DNA from: Fidelibacterota bacterium
GTDB taxonomy: Bacteria > Fidelibacterota > UBA8477 > JABMPR01
DNA: 53,257 nucleotides
Assembly (NCBI GenBank): GCA_013202495.1
Contig: JABMQQ010000113.1
Location: 1-53,257, forward strand
Direction of reading: 5' to 3'
The notes below the pieces were generated by a model, which saw nothing but the letters and a program-made list of their open reading frames with translations, searched no databases and was not told the DNA's origin. The number at the start of each line of letters is the position of its first letter. Position 1 is the stretch's first letter. Both the position numbers and the translations under genes were made by a program. Shown piece after piece: positions 10,707 through 19,074 of this stretch.

Positions 10707-11777
10707 ATGTCTTTTTTTGCAGTCATAATGGCAGGTGGCGTTGGTAAACGCTTCTGGCCACAGAGCCGTCGGGCAACTCCAAAGCAGCTCTTACCCATAG
10801 CTGGTGATGAAAGTATGCTCCGCATGACCATTGATCGATTGAAAAATTTCACGGGGGCTGATCAGATTCTCATTATTACGAATTCAGATCAGGAGAAAGC
10901 CATTCGCCAGGAATGTCCTGAACTACCAGAAGAAAATATTCTCATAGAACCAGAAGGTAAAAATACGGCACCCGCTATTGGATTGGCTGCCATTATTATA
11001 CAACATCGGGATCCAGACGCCGTCATGGGTGTTTTTCCAGCAGATCACTATATTGAGGATATAAAATCCTTTTCCGAGTATATGCATCAGGGAATTAAAA
11101 TTGCTAACGAGAGGAGGGGTCTGGTCACTTTTGGAGTGGTTCCAACTCGGCCCGCTACCGGCTATGGATACATCCAGTTCCATGATCGCACCAATCCTGA
11201 CGAACCCATTTTTGCCGTAAAGGCATTTGCGGAGAAACCTGACCTGAAAACTGCCGAACTCTTTTTGGGGAGCGGTGATTTTTTATGGAATAGTGGCATT
11301 TTTGTCTGGCGAGTTGATAGTATTCTGCAAAGTTTTCAGGATTTCCTGCCAGAAATATGGGACAGTTTGGAAAATATCAGGGGTGCCATAGGCAAACCCG
11401 TTTGGGATTCAGTGCTCACCGTAGAGTGGGCTACCCTGAGAAGTATATCTATTGATTATGGCGTCATGGAAAAAGCTCGAAACGTTTATGTCGTCCGGGT
11501 GGATTTTTCGTGGAATGATGTTGGATCTTGGGATGCTGTCCATGAAATGCGAAAGAAAGACAAGGACAAAAACGTTTCAAAGGGTGAAGTGATATTTCAT
11601 GGTTCAGAAAATAATCTGGTATTTGCAGAGGGGAAAACAGTAGCCATTGTAGGAGTGGATGACCTGGTGGTTATTGATACCAAAGATGCCCTTCTCATCA
11701 TCCCACGAGGACAGACTGAACGAGTAAAAGAACTTGTAGATGGTTTTGAAAAAGAGAAAAGGGACTCCTTGTTATAA
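10707..11777 (+). CDS. manC: Mannose-1-phosphate guanylyltransferase
   Basis: This enzyme makes GDP-mannose from GTP and mannose-1-phosphate, feeding glycan synthesis. The 356-residue protein carries the nucleotidyltransferase signature 'MAGGVGKRFWPQSR' at residues 8-21, 'GVFPADHYI', 'AFAEKPD' and 'FSWNDVGSWDAV'. The length fits the single-domain form; there is no C-terminal cupin isomerase domain as in the ManC/AlgA fusion enzymes. Upstream is a purine-rich run with several AGGAG-like sites, the nearest a few bases before the ATG. The stop codon directly abuts the start of the next gene at 11778. Confidence 0.93.
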   Translation: MSFFAVIMAGGVGKRFWPQSRRATPKQLLPIAGDESMLRMTIDRLKNFTGADQILIITNSDQEKAIRQECPELPEENILIEPEGKNTAPAIGLAAIIIQHRDPDAVMGVFPADHYIEDIKSFSEYMHQGIKIANERRGLVTFGVVPTRPATGYGYIQFHDRTNPDEPIFAVKAFAEKPDLKTAELFLGSGDFLWNSGIFVWRVDSILQSFQDFLPEIWDSLENIRGAIGKPVWDSVLTVEWATLRSISIDYGVMEKARNVYVVRVDFSWNDVGSWDAVHEMRKKDKDKNVSKGEVIFHGSENNLVFAEGKTVAIVGVDDLVVIDTKDALLIIPRGQTERVKELVDGFEKEKRDSLL

Positions 11778-12068
11778 ATGAAAGCTGATCGCATAAGAGA
11801 TGAATTCGAATCTCTCGCTGAAAAATTAGGTTACACCATTCGCTATGAAAAAGGTGATTTCAAGGGAGATGCCTGCCGTATCAAATCGGAGCGGGTCATC
11901 ATCATTAACAGGCTCATCCCAGTCACACATCAGAATTATGCGTTTTCACGAATATTTGCCACTGAAGACTTATCCCAATTAAGCGTTCTTCCTGTCCTAC
12001 GCTCCATGATTGAGGAAGTTGGCGGTGGTACTGAAACGCTTTTTGATCAGGGAGAGCAACATGCTTAG
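11778..12068 (+). CDS. Small conserved-looking protein of unknown function between manC and the SpoIIE gene
   Basis: I do not recognise this 96-residue protein. It starts on the base after the manC stop and ends eight bases inside the next gene, so it is almost certainly translated as part of the operon. The sequence is charged, with no signal peptide or membrane segment: an N-terminal helix (DRIRDEFESLAEKLGY), a short beta-like stretch (CRIKSERVIIINRLIP) and a helical C-terminus (LPVLRSMIEEVG). It may be a cytosolic partner of the SpoIIE phosphatase encoded next, but only position supports that. Confidence 0.75.
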   Translation: MKADRIRDEFESLAEKLGYTIRYEKGDFKGDACRIKSERVIIINRLIPVTHQNYAFSRIFATEDLSQLSVLPVLRSMIEEVGGGTETLFDQGEQHA

Positions 12069-14028
12069 ACGCGAAGAGCTCCTGGTCTCCTTAGTTCTTA
12101 TCATCATTTTTTCAATCTTGGGTTATCTGGTGAATCAGTTTCTTGGTTTTGGTGAACACCCTATTCTGGCCAACGTGGTTTTTGCCACTATCATCATCAA
12201 TTTGTATCGACCACTGCGGTCCAGGGGACGTAAACTGGTATTGCGGCTGATAGCATCCACTTATTACGAACGAAACGAAAAATTCCGAACTATCCTTGAC
12301 GATCTTGAAAAGGTGGAAACCTACCGGGATATGCTGGATATGGTCCCAGATACCCTGAAATATCTTTTTGAATCAGATATTGTAGCACTTTTTGTGAGAC
12401 GCAAGGGGGTTTTTAAAGTTGAATCATCCATCGCACCCAAACCGATGTTCCTGGATGGTATCACCCTGGATAGTGAACACGAAATCCTCAAAAAGCTCTT
12501 TGATACTGATCACCATCTCGTAAACGTCAAATACTCAGTCAACGATTTGCATACTGAATCCCTTGATGTGCCTGCCATGGATTATCGAAGTTTCAAATTG
12601 TTCCAATGGGCGATTCCTTTGAAAACCAATAACCGATTGGCTGGATTTATTCTATTGGATAAAATGCCTATGGATATGCAGGCGCGACGTTCTGGGACCC
12701 TTTACAATTTTGTTGTAGATCAAATTGCAGTTCTACTTGAAAAACGGAAACTGTATCATCGCATCCAATTGGAAGCTCGTAAGCAGGAAGCACTCACACT
12801 CATTGCCAACAAAATGGCCGCCACACGAAATACGACCCGTATCTTTAATTTGCTGTTAGACGAAGTAAACACCATTGTCCCGTTTGATGCCTGTGGTGTC
12901 TTTCTGGCTTCATCAGAAGGTGTGAATATTGAAAAATTTCTCCAGCGGGGATATGATATCCGTCGTCTAAATCCCTTGAAATTAAAAATTGGTAGGGGCA
13001 TAGTAGGTAGATGTATAGCCTCGAAAAAACCCATTTCCATCCCCGATGTTCGCCGAGAAAAAGACTATTTGTCTGGAAGACCAGACTCCCGCTCTGAATT
13101 GTGTGTGCCCATTGCCGGTGGTTCCATTATTTATGGTGCCATGAACCTGGAATCCAATCGTGTGGCAGCTTTTAGTGAGGATGATCTGGATTTTCTTCAG
13201 ACCATAGCAACCCAGGCTGGTGTGTTGATGGAACGCTACAAAATTGACAAGCATGTCAATATGCAGAGTGGTTTAAGTGAGGATATGGCGAAAGCTGAGA
13301 GTATTCAAAAATCATTGCTACCCAATCAAATTCCAACCCATGATGAAGTTTCATTTGATCTTAGATATATTCCCTGCCGCCAAATTAGTGGGGATTTTTA
13401 CGATCTTTCTAACAAGACCGAGGATGTTTTTAATATTGGTATCGGGGATGTGGTTGGTAAAGGAATTTCCGGCGCTCTTATCATGTCAAATTTTTATGCA
13501 GCTTATCTGAACGAAGCTCAGAAGAACCTGCCTCTTGCCACCATGATGAGCAACCTGAACAAATATTTAACCAATGAAACTGAGTTGGATGAACAGATCA
13601 CCTTTTTCCTATCCAAGATGGATGTGGATGAGGGAGTGATCCGATATGTGAACGCCGGGCATCCTGTACCACTCATTTTTCACGAAGATGGGAGTATTGA
13701 TCGTCTGGAAAGCGGGGGACCGCTCCTGGGCTTTGATCCTGAGTTCACCTACGAAATGGGTGAGGTTCCACTAAGGAGTGGTGATTTACTGCTCATGTAC
13801 ACAGACGGTGTTACTGAGACCGTGGGAAGTGCTGGTCAATTGTTGGATGAAAGTGGTCTCATCAGTGCGGTGAAAAACCATATGGATAAAAGTGTTTCTC
13901 TCATTGCAAGTCAGTTACTGGAGAAGATCGAAAAATTTAACCGCAAATCCTCCTTTGAAGATGATGTCACATTTATTGTAGGCCGGTATTCTGGCATCCC
14001 TGCAGAAGTGGAAGATGGAACCAATTAA
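12061..14028 (+). CDS. Membrane-anchored GAF-domain PP2C (SpoIIE/RsbU-type) phosphatase
   Basis: This is a 655-residue signalling phosphatase. One or two N-terminal membrane segments ('LVSLVLIIIFSILGYLV', then 'ILANVVFATIIINLY') anchor it. A GAF-like region follows (about 90-240), then a clearer GAF domain (about 255-405, with 'IGRGIVGRCIASKKPISIPD'). The catalytic SpoIIE domain is C-terminal, with 'QISGDFYDL', 'IGIGDVVGKGISGALIMS', 'VNAGHPVP', 'LLMYTDGVTE' and 'FEDDVTFIV', which supply the metal-binding acidic residues. Such proteins dephosphorylate anti-sigma-factor antagonists in partner-switching pathways. I start it at ATG 12061, overlapping the small upstream gene by eight bases; an in-frame ATG at 12010 lies deep inside that gene. 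No antagonist or anti-sigma kinase gene is in the window. Confidence 0.92.
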   Translation: MLRREELLVSLVLIIIFSILGYLVNQFLGFGEHPILANVVFATIIINLYRPLRSRGRKLVLRLIASTYYERNEKFRTILDDLEKVETYRDMLDMVPDTLKYLFESDIVALFVRRKGVFKVESSIAPKPMFLDGITLDSEHEILKKLFDTDHHLVNVKYSVNDLHTESLDVPAMDYRSFKLFQWAIPLKTNNRLAGFILLDKMPMDMQARRSGTLYNFVVDQIAVLLEKRKLYHRIQLEARKQEALTLIANKMAATRNTTRIFNLLLDEVNTIVPFDACGVFLASSEGVNIEKFLQRGYDIRRLNPLKLKIGRGIVGRCIASKKPISIPDVRREKDYLSGRPDSRSELCVPIAGGSIIYGAMNLESNRVAAFSEDDLDFLQTIATQAGVLMERYKIDKHVNMQSGLSEDMAKAESIQKSLLPNQIPTHDEVSFDLRYIPCRQISGDFYDLSNKTEDVFNIGIGDVVGKGISGALIMSNFYAAYLNEAQKNLPLATMMSNLNKYLTNETELDEQITFFLSKMDVDEGVIRYVNAGHPVPLIFHEDGSIDRLESGGPLLGFDPEFTYEMGEVPLRSGDLLLMYTDGVTETVGSAGQLLDESGLISAVKNHMDKSVSLIASQLLEKIEKFNRKSSFEDDVTFIVGRYSGIPAEVEDGTN

Positions 14029-14147
14029 GGATTAAGATTTAGTCCCTGTTGCTATACTCAACAAATCTACCCCAATTCGTTATAGATAGCCGACTCGGAG
14101 AGCTAAAAAATGTCTTGCGAATCCTCTAAATATAGAGATTTTTGGAC

Positions 14148-14233
14148 GCTCAATAATTGAGCCGAAATTTTATTATTTATGCTTCTCTGGATCATACAAA
14201 TAACCAGTTTTCATACCATATCTCGTGGTATGA
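14148..14233. promoter_or_regulatory. Paired inverted repeats upstream of the EF-G paralogue
   Basis: The 247-base gap before the EF-G gene holds no reading frame but has two clean dyads: GCTCAAT-A-ATTGAGC at 14148-14162, and TCATACCA/TGGTATGA with a 7-base loop at 14211-14233, about 40 bases before the start codon. Neither has a T-run, so operators or mRNA structures are more likely than terminators. No ligand or regulator can be named. Confidence 0.4.
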
Positions 14234-14275
14234 ATAATTTAATTATATACGCTTAACATTATCGAGGAGTTGAGA

Positions 14276-16345
14276 ATGAAAGACTATTTGACAAAGGATA
14301 TCCGAAACGTTGCCATTGTCGGCCACGCTTCGTCAGGTAAGACCGCCTTGACTGAAGCTATGCTGCACTCTGCAGGATTAACCACACGGATGGGGACCAT
14401 TGCAGAGGGAAACACCAAATCTGACTATCGTCCAGAAGAGATCGACCGTCAGTGCTCTGTGGGCACATCTTTGATGGCCATCGAATGGCAGGAGACAAAA
14501 TTAAACATTTTAGATACCCCAGGATTTACAGATTTTATAGGTGACGCTCTGAGCGCAGTCAGGGTCGCCGATACCAGTCTAATTGTTGTCGATGGAACTC
14601 ACGGTCCCGAAATGGGCACCGAAAACATGTGGAATTATAGTCATGATTATCACATTCCCCGTACCTTTGTAGTTACCGGACTGGATAAAGAACATTCTGA
14701 TTTCCACAAAGCTTTTGATCGCATCAAAGATACCTATGGCAACCACGTCACCGCATTGCAGCTTCCTGTCAATGAGGGTATCGGGTTTAATAAAATTGTA
14801 GATATCATTCGCAAAAAGACTCTGGTATTCAAAGATGGTAGCGGAAAATACACCATGGAAGATCTGCCTGAAGCAGTTTCTGATGAAGTAGAGTCCATGT
14901 ACACTGAGCTGGTTGAACAGGTCGCAGAATCTGATGAAGCTTTGATGGAAAAATATTTTGATCAGGGTGAATTGTCCGAAGATGATTTGCGTCATGGTTT
15001 ACGTGAAGCCATCATTCATAAACAGATCTTTCCTGTTTTCTGTACAGCTTCCATCCCAAACGTTGGTGCTTCACGACTGATGGAATTGATTCAAAAATAT
15101 TTCCCATCACCAGCAGACATGCCAGCTGCCACCGCAGAAGACGGTACCGAATTACATGCTGATGATCCCAAAGAAACAGCCGCTCTGATCTTTAAGACCA
15201 TGAGTGAAGCCCACGTGGGTGAATTGAGTCTTTTCAGGGTTTATGCTGGGCGGATTACACCAGGTATGGATCTGGCCAACCCCAACAGAAGTGGTAGTGA
15301 ACGTCTCGGCCACGTCTATTCGATTAATGGTCATGATAGAGATGAAGTTCATGCTATCAATGCTGGAGATATTGGTGCGACGGTAAAACTAAAAATATCT
15401 CATACTGGTGATACGCTTTCACATCCCAAAAATCCTGTGACTCTCAAGGCCACAGAATTTCCGGGACCAAATATCCAGTTTGCGGTGATTTCTCTGGTAA
15501 AGGGTGAAGAAGACAAAATTAGTTCAGGTCTCACTTTGCTACACGAAGAAGATCCAACCCTTCTATATGAAGTGGATTCTGAGCTCCATCAAACTGTTCT
15601 TTCCGGACAAGGCGAACTGCAAATTAATGTTGCTTTTGAAAAGCTGAAAGAGCGCTTCAAAGTTCAGATTGAGTTGGTTGAACCTAAGATCGCCTACCGT
15701 GGAACTATTAAAGGCACGGCTGAAGCCCGCTACCGTCATAAGAAACAATCTGGTGGAGCTGGACAATTTGCTGAGGTTATGCTGAGAGTTGCTCCATTGC
15801 CGCGCGGCGAGGGAATTGTTTTTGAAGAGACGCTGGTTGGTCAGAATGTTGATCGTGTCTTTGTAGCATCTGTAGATAAGGGAATCGCTGCTGCCTCACA
15901 GGAAGGCTTTATCGCTGGGTTCCCCATCGTAGATGTGAAAGCAACTTTCTATGATGGTAAAATGCATCCAGTAGATTCAAAAGATATCGCTTTCCAGATT
16001 GCTGGTAAAGGGGCTTTCCGGGATGCATGTAAACAGGCGAAGCCAACTCTGCTAGAGCCCATTTTCGATGTTGAAATTCGTGTTCCTGAGGATTACATGG
16101 GTGATGTTATGGGTGATCTGACCGCCAAGCGTGGTCGTATTCTGGGAATGGATGCCGAAGGTCATTATCAGGTACTCAAGGCTAAAATCCCCCAGGCAAA
16201 TCTCTTTAAGTATGCTTCAACCTTGCGTTCTCTAACTCAAGGAAAAGCTTCTCATAAGCAGAAATTCTCGCATTATGCTGAGTTGCCCAAGGAAGAAGAG
16301 ACCAAACTGATTGCTGCTCTTGAAGCTGCAAAAGAAGAGGAATAA
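14276..16345 (+). CDS. EF-G-like translational GTPase (EF-G2-type paralogue) with altered G4 motif
   Basis: This is a 689-residue GTPase with all EF-G domains. G1 is 'GHASSGKT' (about 16-23) and G3 is 'DTPG', while the usual RGITI switch-1 motif is replaced by 'DRQCSVGTS'. That places it with the EF-G2-like paralogues, apart from the canonical fusA product. The G4 position reads 'VVTGLDKEHSDF', so the expected NKxD is TGLD, losing the base-contacting Asn. Domain IV ('RYRHKKQSGGAGQFAEV', 'PLPRGEGIVFEE') and domain V ('EIRVPEDYMGDVMGDL', 'KRGRILGMD') are intact. I start at ATG 14276, six bases after GAGGAG; a TTG at 14270 is also in frame. It stands alone, without rpsG, rpsL or tuf. A role in translocation, ribosome recycling or stress is possible. 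Confidence 0.9.
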   Translation: MKDYLTKDIRNVAIVGHASSGKTALTEAMLHSAGLTTRMGTIAEGNTKSDYRPEEIDRQCSVGTSLMAIEWQETKLNILDTPGFTDFIGDALSAVRVADTSLIVVDGTHGPEMGTENMWNYSHDYHIPRTFVVTGLDKEHSDFHKAFDRIKDTYGNHVTALQLPVNEGIGFNKIVDIIRKKTLVFKDGSGKYTMEDLPEAVSDEVESMYTELVEQVAESDEALMEKYFDQGELSEDDLRHGLREAIIHKQIFPVFCTASIPNVGASRLMELIQKYFPSPADMPAATAEDGTELHADDPKETAALIFKTMSEAHVGELSLFRVYAGRITPGMDLANPNRSGSERLGHVYSINGHDRDEVHAINAGDIGATVKLKISHTGDTLSHPKNPVTLKATEFPGPNIQFAVISLVKGEEDKISSGLTLLHEEDPTLLYEVDSELHQTVLSGQGELQINVAFEKLKERFKVQIELVEPKIAYRGTIKGTAEARYRHKKQSGGAGQFAEVMLRVAPLPRGEGIVFEETLVGQNVDRVFVASVDKGIAAASQEGFIAGFPIVDVKATFYDGKMHPVDSKDIAFQIAGKGAFRDACKQAKPTLLEPIFDVEIRVPEDYMGDVMGDLTAKRGRILGMDAEGHYQVLKAKIPQANLFKYASTLRSLTQGKASHKQKFSHYAELPKEEETKLIAALEAAKEEE

Positions 16346-16352
16346 ACATAGC

Positions 16353-16379
16353 TGATCACATGATCTAAACATGTGATCA
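16353..16379. other. Perfect 10-bp stem hairpin after the EF-G gene
   Basis: TGATCACATG and CATGTGATCA face each other across a 7-base loop, eight bases after the EF-G stop. There is no T-run, so it may act as an mRNA 3'-end stabiliser or a protein-binding dyad. Confidence 0.6.
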
Positions 16380-16391
16380 ATTGAATATCTG

Positions 16392-16434
16392 AGAGCCGGA
16401 GCGTCCCTGAGAAATAGAGACATCCGGCTCTTCT
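16392..16434 (+). terminator. Terminator-like hairpin between the EF-G and HIT genes
   Basis: AGAGCCGGA (16392-16400) pairs with TCCGGCTCT (16423-16431), followed by a short TTCTT. The loop is 22 bases and can form an inner GTCTC-type stem. It is a plausible weak intrinsic terminator for the EF-G transcript, only about 20 bases before the HIT gene start. Confidence 0.6.
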
Positions 16435-16450
16435 TAACTCTGGAGTCATT

Positions 16451-16939
16451 ATGGAAAAAATGTGGGCACCCTGGCGTATGGAATACATCCGGTCCATCAA
16501 GCAGGAGGGCTGCATATTTTGCGATAAGCCGCAAAATGATACAGATCGTGAGGACCTGCTCCTGTATCGTGGTGAGAGTTGTTGTATTTTGATGAATCTG
16601 TATCCCTACAACAATGGTCATATCATGATTGCTCCTTATGAGCATACTCATCTTATGGAATCTTTGCCTACCGGCACCCTAACAGAAATCATGCAGCTCG
16701 TGCAGGAGAGCATGAAGATTCTCCGTGCAGAATTCAGAGCTGAAGGATTTAATCTTGGTTTAAATGAAGGTACCATAGCTGGTGCGGGTATTGCTGAACA
16801 CATCCATTTTCATATTGTTCCTCGTTGGGCCGGAGATACCAATTTTATGCCTGTTACGGGACATGCCAAGGTTCTGGTCCAGGGTTTAAAAGAGTCCTGG
16901 GATGTCTTAAAACCACATTTTGATAAAATCACCTTGTAA
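16451..16939 (+). CDS. HIT family hydrolase/phosphorylase (Ap4A-type)
   Basis: This is a 162-residue histidine-triad protein. The catalytic triad motif is 'HIHFHIVPRW' (about residues 117-126), and an N-terminal 'CIFC' pair can bind zinc as in the Ap4A phosphorylase/FHIT-like branch. 'YPYNNGHIMIAPYEH' is the other conserved block. Such enzymes cleave dinucleoside polyphosphates or nucleoside phosphoramidates. It is preceded by its own hairpin-separated leader and followed by a long non-coding stretch, so it is probably transcribed alone or by read-through from the EF-G gene. The exact substrate cannot be told from sequence. Confidence 0.92.
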   Translation: MEKMWAPWRMEYIRSIKQEGCIFCDKPQNDTDREDLLLYRGESCCILMNLYPYNNGHIMIAPYEHTHLMESLPTGTLTEIMQLVQESMKILRAEFRAEGFNLGLNEGTIAGAGIAEHIHFHIVPRWAGDTNFMPVTGHAKVLVQGLKESWDVLKPHFDKITL

Positions 16940-17102
16940 GCAGTTGACAGCCTATAGGGCGAAGTTTATATTCGCGAGCTTTTTAGGACATTCCGGAGTA
17001 GTCCGACTGCGCTCTCAAGAGCTTCGTCGCGACAAGTCAGGCAAGTAGATTTCTCAAGATTTTTACACGATCTGGTCGGATGGAATAAAAAAAGTTGACA
17101 AA

Positions 17103-17177
17103 TCCGGAGTAGCTCAACGGTAGAGCGGGTGACTGTTAATCACTAGGTTGGGAGTTCAAATCTCTCCTCCGGAGCCA
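17103..17177 (+). tRNA. tRNA-Asn (anticodon GTT), CCA encoded
   Basis: I folded this by hand. The 7-bp acceptor is TCCGGAG/CTCCGGA. The D stem is GCTC/GAGC with an AACGGTA loop. The anticodon stem is GGTGA/TCACT with loop CTGTTAA, giving anticodon GTT. The T stem is GGGAG/CTCTC with loop TTCAAAT, followed by discriminator G and an encoded CCA. The GTT anticodon is a queuosine target for the Tgt enzyme of this window. A strong terminator follows three bases later. Confidence 0.96.
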
Positions 17178-17180
17178 AAC

Positions 17181-17213
17181 AAAAAAGCCTTCCCATTCGG
17201 GAGGGCTTTTTTG
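17181..17213 (+). terminator. Intrinsic terminator of tRNA-Asn
   Basis: AAAAAAGCCTTCCC, a 4-base ATTC loop and GGGAGGGCTTTTTT form a GC-rich stem (one G-U pair) flanked by A- and T-runs, as expected for a bidirectional rho-independent terminator. Its T-tail and the bases after it recur at 19259 as part of the duplicated repeat. Confidence 0.92.
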
Positions 17214-17467
17214 TTTTACTGAGGCGCTGCGTGTTTGACCTCAGAACCTGCCTACGCACATAAGCTACGGCAAGGCAGGCAAGGAACACCGATTAACGAT
17301 TTTTGAACTTCTGAAATCAGAGTTCGTTAATCCTTGCCTGCCCTGCCGAAGCCATTATGGCGTAGGCTGGTTCAATATTCAATAGAGGTATAGCCAAGCT
17401 TGTCAATCGTAGCTCTAAAAAGAGTAGATTGATCTCTCCCCATCTTAGCCCCGGAGGTAACAGATGG
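17207..17467. repeat. About 260-bp intergenic repeat, copy A (with a 118-nt foldback)
   Basis: This block recurs with few changes at 19257-19516, on the other side of the ATPase gene. It starts in the T-tail of the tRNA terminator. It contains a long foldback: GCCTACGC (17250) pairs with GCGTAGGC (ending 17367), GGCAGGCAAGGA pairs with TCCTTGCCTGCC, and TTAACGA pairs with TCGTTAA. It ends with two small hairpins at 17403-17432 (outer arm TCAATC/GATTGA) and 17440-17467 (CCATCT/AGATGG). A third dyad, CCCTAT/ATAGGG, lies at 17483-17514. No open frame of note is present. Confidence 0.85.
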
Positions 17468-17523
17468 ATCTCGAGGCTAGCTCCCTATCTATCGAAGTTT
17501 GATAAAAAATAGGGAATCCATGT

Positions 17524-18837
17524 CTATTCAACTATCGATTTTATGGCATAAAGAGGGACGGTATAGATAGAATCGTATTGTCCAAAGTTCTCCAAAGATA
17601 AACGAATTCCTCTTGACAGCCTTTTTTCTTTTAGAAATAGAAACATGCTTTGCATTTGTCCTTTGGTTCCAGCCTTCACCTCAACTGGAACAATGCTACC
17701 TTTCTGTTGTATCACATAATCAATTTCTGCATTACTACTTTTTGATTCCCGATGCCAGTAATAGAGCTGTGCCTGTGAAGTTGGCAATTGATGATGCATC
17801 AGTTGGATACCGGCTGTAATCTCAGCCAGATGACCCTTGTTTATTAACTGGATATGATTCAGCAGTAAATATTCCCCAAGAGGTAGCCCTAGTAAGCGCT
17901 GATATATTCCTGAATCAAGAGGCAGAATTTTAAATTTTCGCGGGTTAATTTGACCACCAAGGGGTAAACCTGAGGCACTTGTATGGGGGACTTTATAAGC
18001 CAATCCTGCCCGCAGTATCAGTTCCAGGGCAGGCTTAATGGTTTTGATGTCTAATTCAGGTGCTGCGCGTTGATAGATGAATTTCCCTCCAGCCTGTAGG
18101 GCAATTGAGTGAAAAATATTTTGTAGTGTCCCTGTTGGTACATGTTTCCGATATTTAGCAAAATCGGTTTGGAATGATTGAATCAAATTATCAAGCAGTT
18201 GGTTACATTTCATATAATCACCAGAGTTGATATACTCAGCGACTACATCAGGCATTCCTCCGATTACCTGATAGACCTTGAAATAATCGACTGCCATGGT
18301 GTGTAAATTTGCTGGCAGCGGAGTTATGGAGTTCGATTTTTCAATAATAGGGGGTAAGGCTGGATGGATTGCCTCCAGAAATTCTTGAAATGTCAGCGGG
18401 TACATGAACAGGGACTGAATGCGTCCCACACCAAAGGATGGAATTTCCTCCAGGGCAAATTCTAGAAGTGATCCAGCTGCCACGACATGTAGATCAGGTA
18501 TTTTCTCGTAAAAATATCTCAGCGAGCGGATTGCATTCGGACAGGCTTGGATTTCATCGAAGAAGACCAGTGTCTTTTGTGGGATTACCGGGACTTCAAA
18601 TTGTACAGCAAGAATCTGGATAATTTTCTTGACCTCCATATCAGCCTCAAAGAGTCGATGAATTCCTTTATGATCCTCAAAATTTATTTCAAGAAAGTGC
18701 TTAAAATTCTCCCCAAGTTTTCTGACAGAATGCGTTTTACCAACTTGCCGGGCACCACGCAGGAGTAATGCTTTACGATTTGAGCTGTTTCGCCAGTGTT
18801 CCAGATAATGCGTTATGTTTCGTTTTAGCTCATTCAT
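17524..18837 (-). CDS. AAA+ family ATPase with C-terminal DUF4143 domain
   Basis: This is a 437-residue ATPase of the AAA_14-DUF4143 type. Walker A is GARQVGKT (28-35), Walker B is 'LVFFDEIQ' (90-97, D94 and E95), and a sensor-like 'VVAAGSLLEFAL' follows. The C-terminal half has the DUF4143 core with 'YWHRESKSSNAEIDYVIQ', a PD-(D/E)XK-like nuclease fold motif, and 'VPVEVKAG'. The family is widespread, often laterally transferred, and of uncertain function; toxin-antitoxin-like and nucleic-acid roles have been proposed. I start at ATG 18837, behind a GGGGA ribosome site. The frame stays open upstream to 18963, but that part only translates 33-bp DNA repeats. The gene is a lone minus-strand unit enclosed by about 260-bp direct repeats. 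Confidence 0.9.
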   Translation of the reverse strand: MNELKRNITHYLEHWRNSSNRKALLLRGARQVGKTHSVRKLGENFKHFLEINFEDHKGIHRLFEADMEVKKIIQILAVQFEVPVIPQKTLVFFDEIQACPNAIRSLRYFYEKIPDLHVVAAGSLLEFALEEIPSFGVGRIQSLFMYPLTFQEFLEAIHPALPPIIEKSNSITPLPANLHTMAVDYFKVYQVIGGMPDVVAEYINSGDYMKCNQLLDNLIQSFQTDFAKYRKHVPTGTLQNIFHSIALQAGGKFIYQRAAPELDIKTIKPALELILRAGLAYKVPHTSASGLPLGGQINPRKFKILPLDSGIYQRLLGLPLGEYLLLNHIQLINKGHLAEITAGIQLMHHQLPTSQAQLYYWHRESKSSNAEIDYVIQQKGSIVPVEVKAGTKGQMQSMFLFLKEKRLSRGIRLSLENFGQYDSIYTVPLYAIKSIVE

Positions 18838-18841
18838 TATG

Positions 18842-18963
18842 ATTCCCCAATATACTATGGGCAATAATATAAGTATAAATCCAGAATAACAAGGCAATAT
18901 CATTATTATAAATCCAGAAAAACAATGCAAAAAATGGATTGGTATTCCAGAAATACAAGGCAA
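18842..18963 (-). repeat. 33-bp-period tandem repeats upstream of the ATPase gene
   Basis: Three units of 23 similar bases occur at 18875-18897, 18908-18930 and 18941-18963, exactly 33 bases apart. A degenerate fourth lies at 18842-18864 and holds the ribosome site. In the gene's direction the core is close to TTGCMTTGTWWTTCTGGAT. The bases between cores are not conserved. The three-helical-turn phasing just before a start codon suggests an operator array; in frame the units would encode 11-residue hydrophobic repeats. A CRISPR array is excluded because the gaps are only 10 bases. Confidence 0.8.
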
Positions 18964-19074
18964 CTATGACATTTGACTCATCAAGGTTTCAAGAGCCTCC
19001 CCGAACTCAATTGATGAATGAGGAGCATTCCGAGTAATTAGGATATGGCATTTTTATTGCACAAAATATTTGTT

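Noticed and set aside
12010-12060. Earlier ATG for the SpoIIE phosphatase
   Set aside because: It lies inside the coding part of the small upstream gene and adds no membrane or domain feature. ATG 12061 gives a normal operon overlap.
14579-14995. 138-codon minus-strand frame within the EF-G gene
   Set aside because: It lies wholly antisense to a strongly conserved gene and has no recognisable motif.
16232-16651. 139-codon minus-strand frame across the EF-G/HIT boundary
   Set aside because: It overlaps two well-supported genes on the other strand and has Cys/Phe/Ser-rich composition typical of antisense shadows.
17094-17099. TTGACA as -35 element of the tRNA-Asn promoter
   Set aside because: It ends only three bases before the tRNA gene, so no -10 box can fit.
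18838-18963. N-terminal extension of the ATPase with 11-residue hydrophobic repeats
   Set aside because: The extension only translates the 33-bp DNA repeats. ATG 18837 has a ribosome site and matches the family start.
18842-18963. CRISPR array
   Set aside because: Only three or four units, 10-base gaps and no cas genes.
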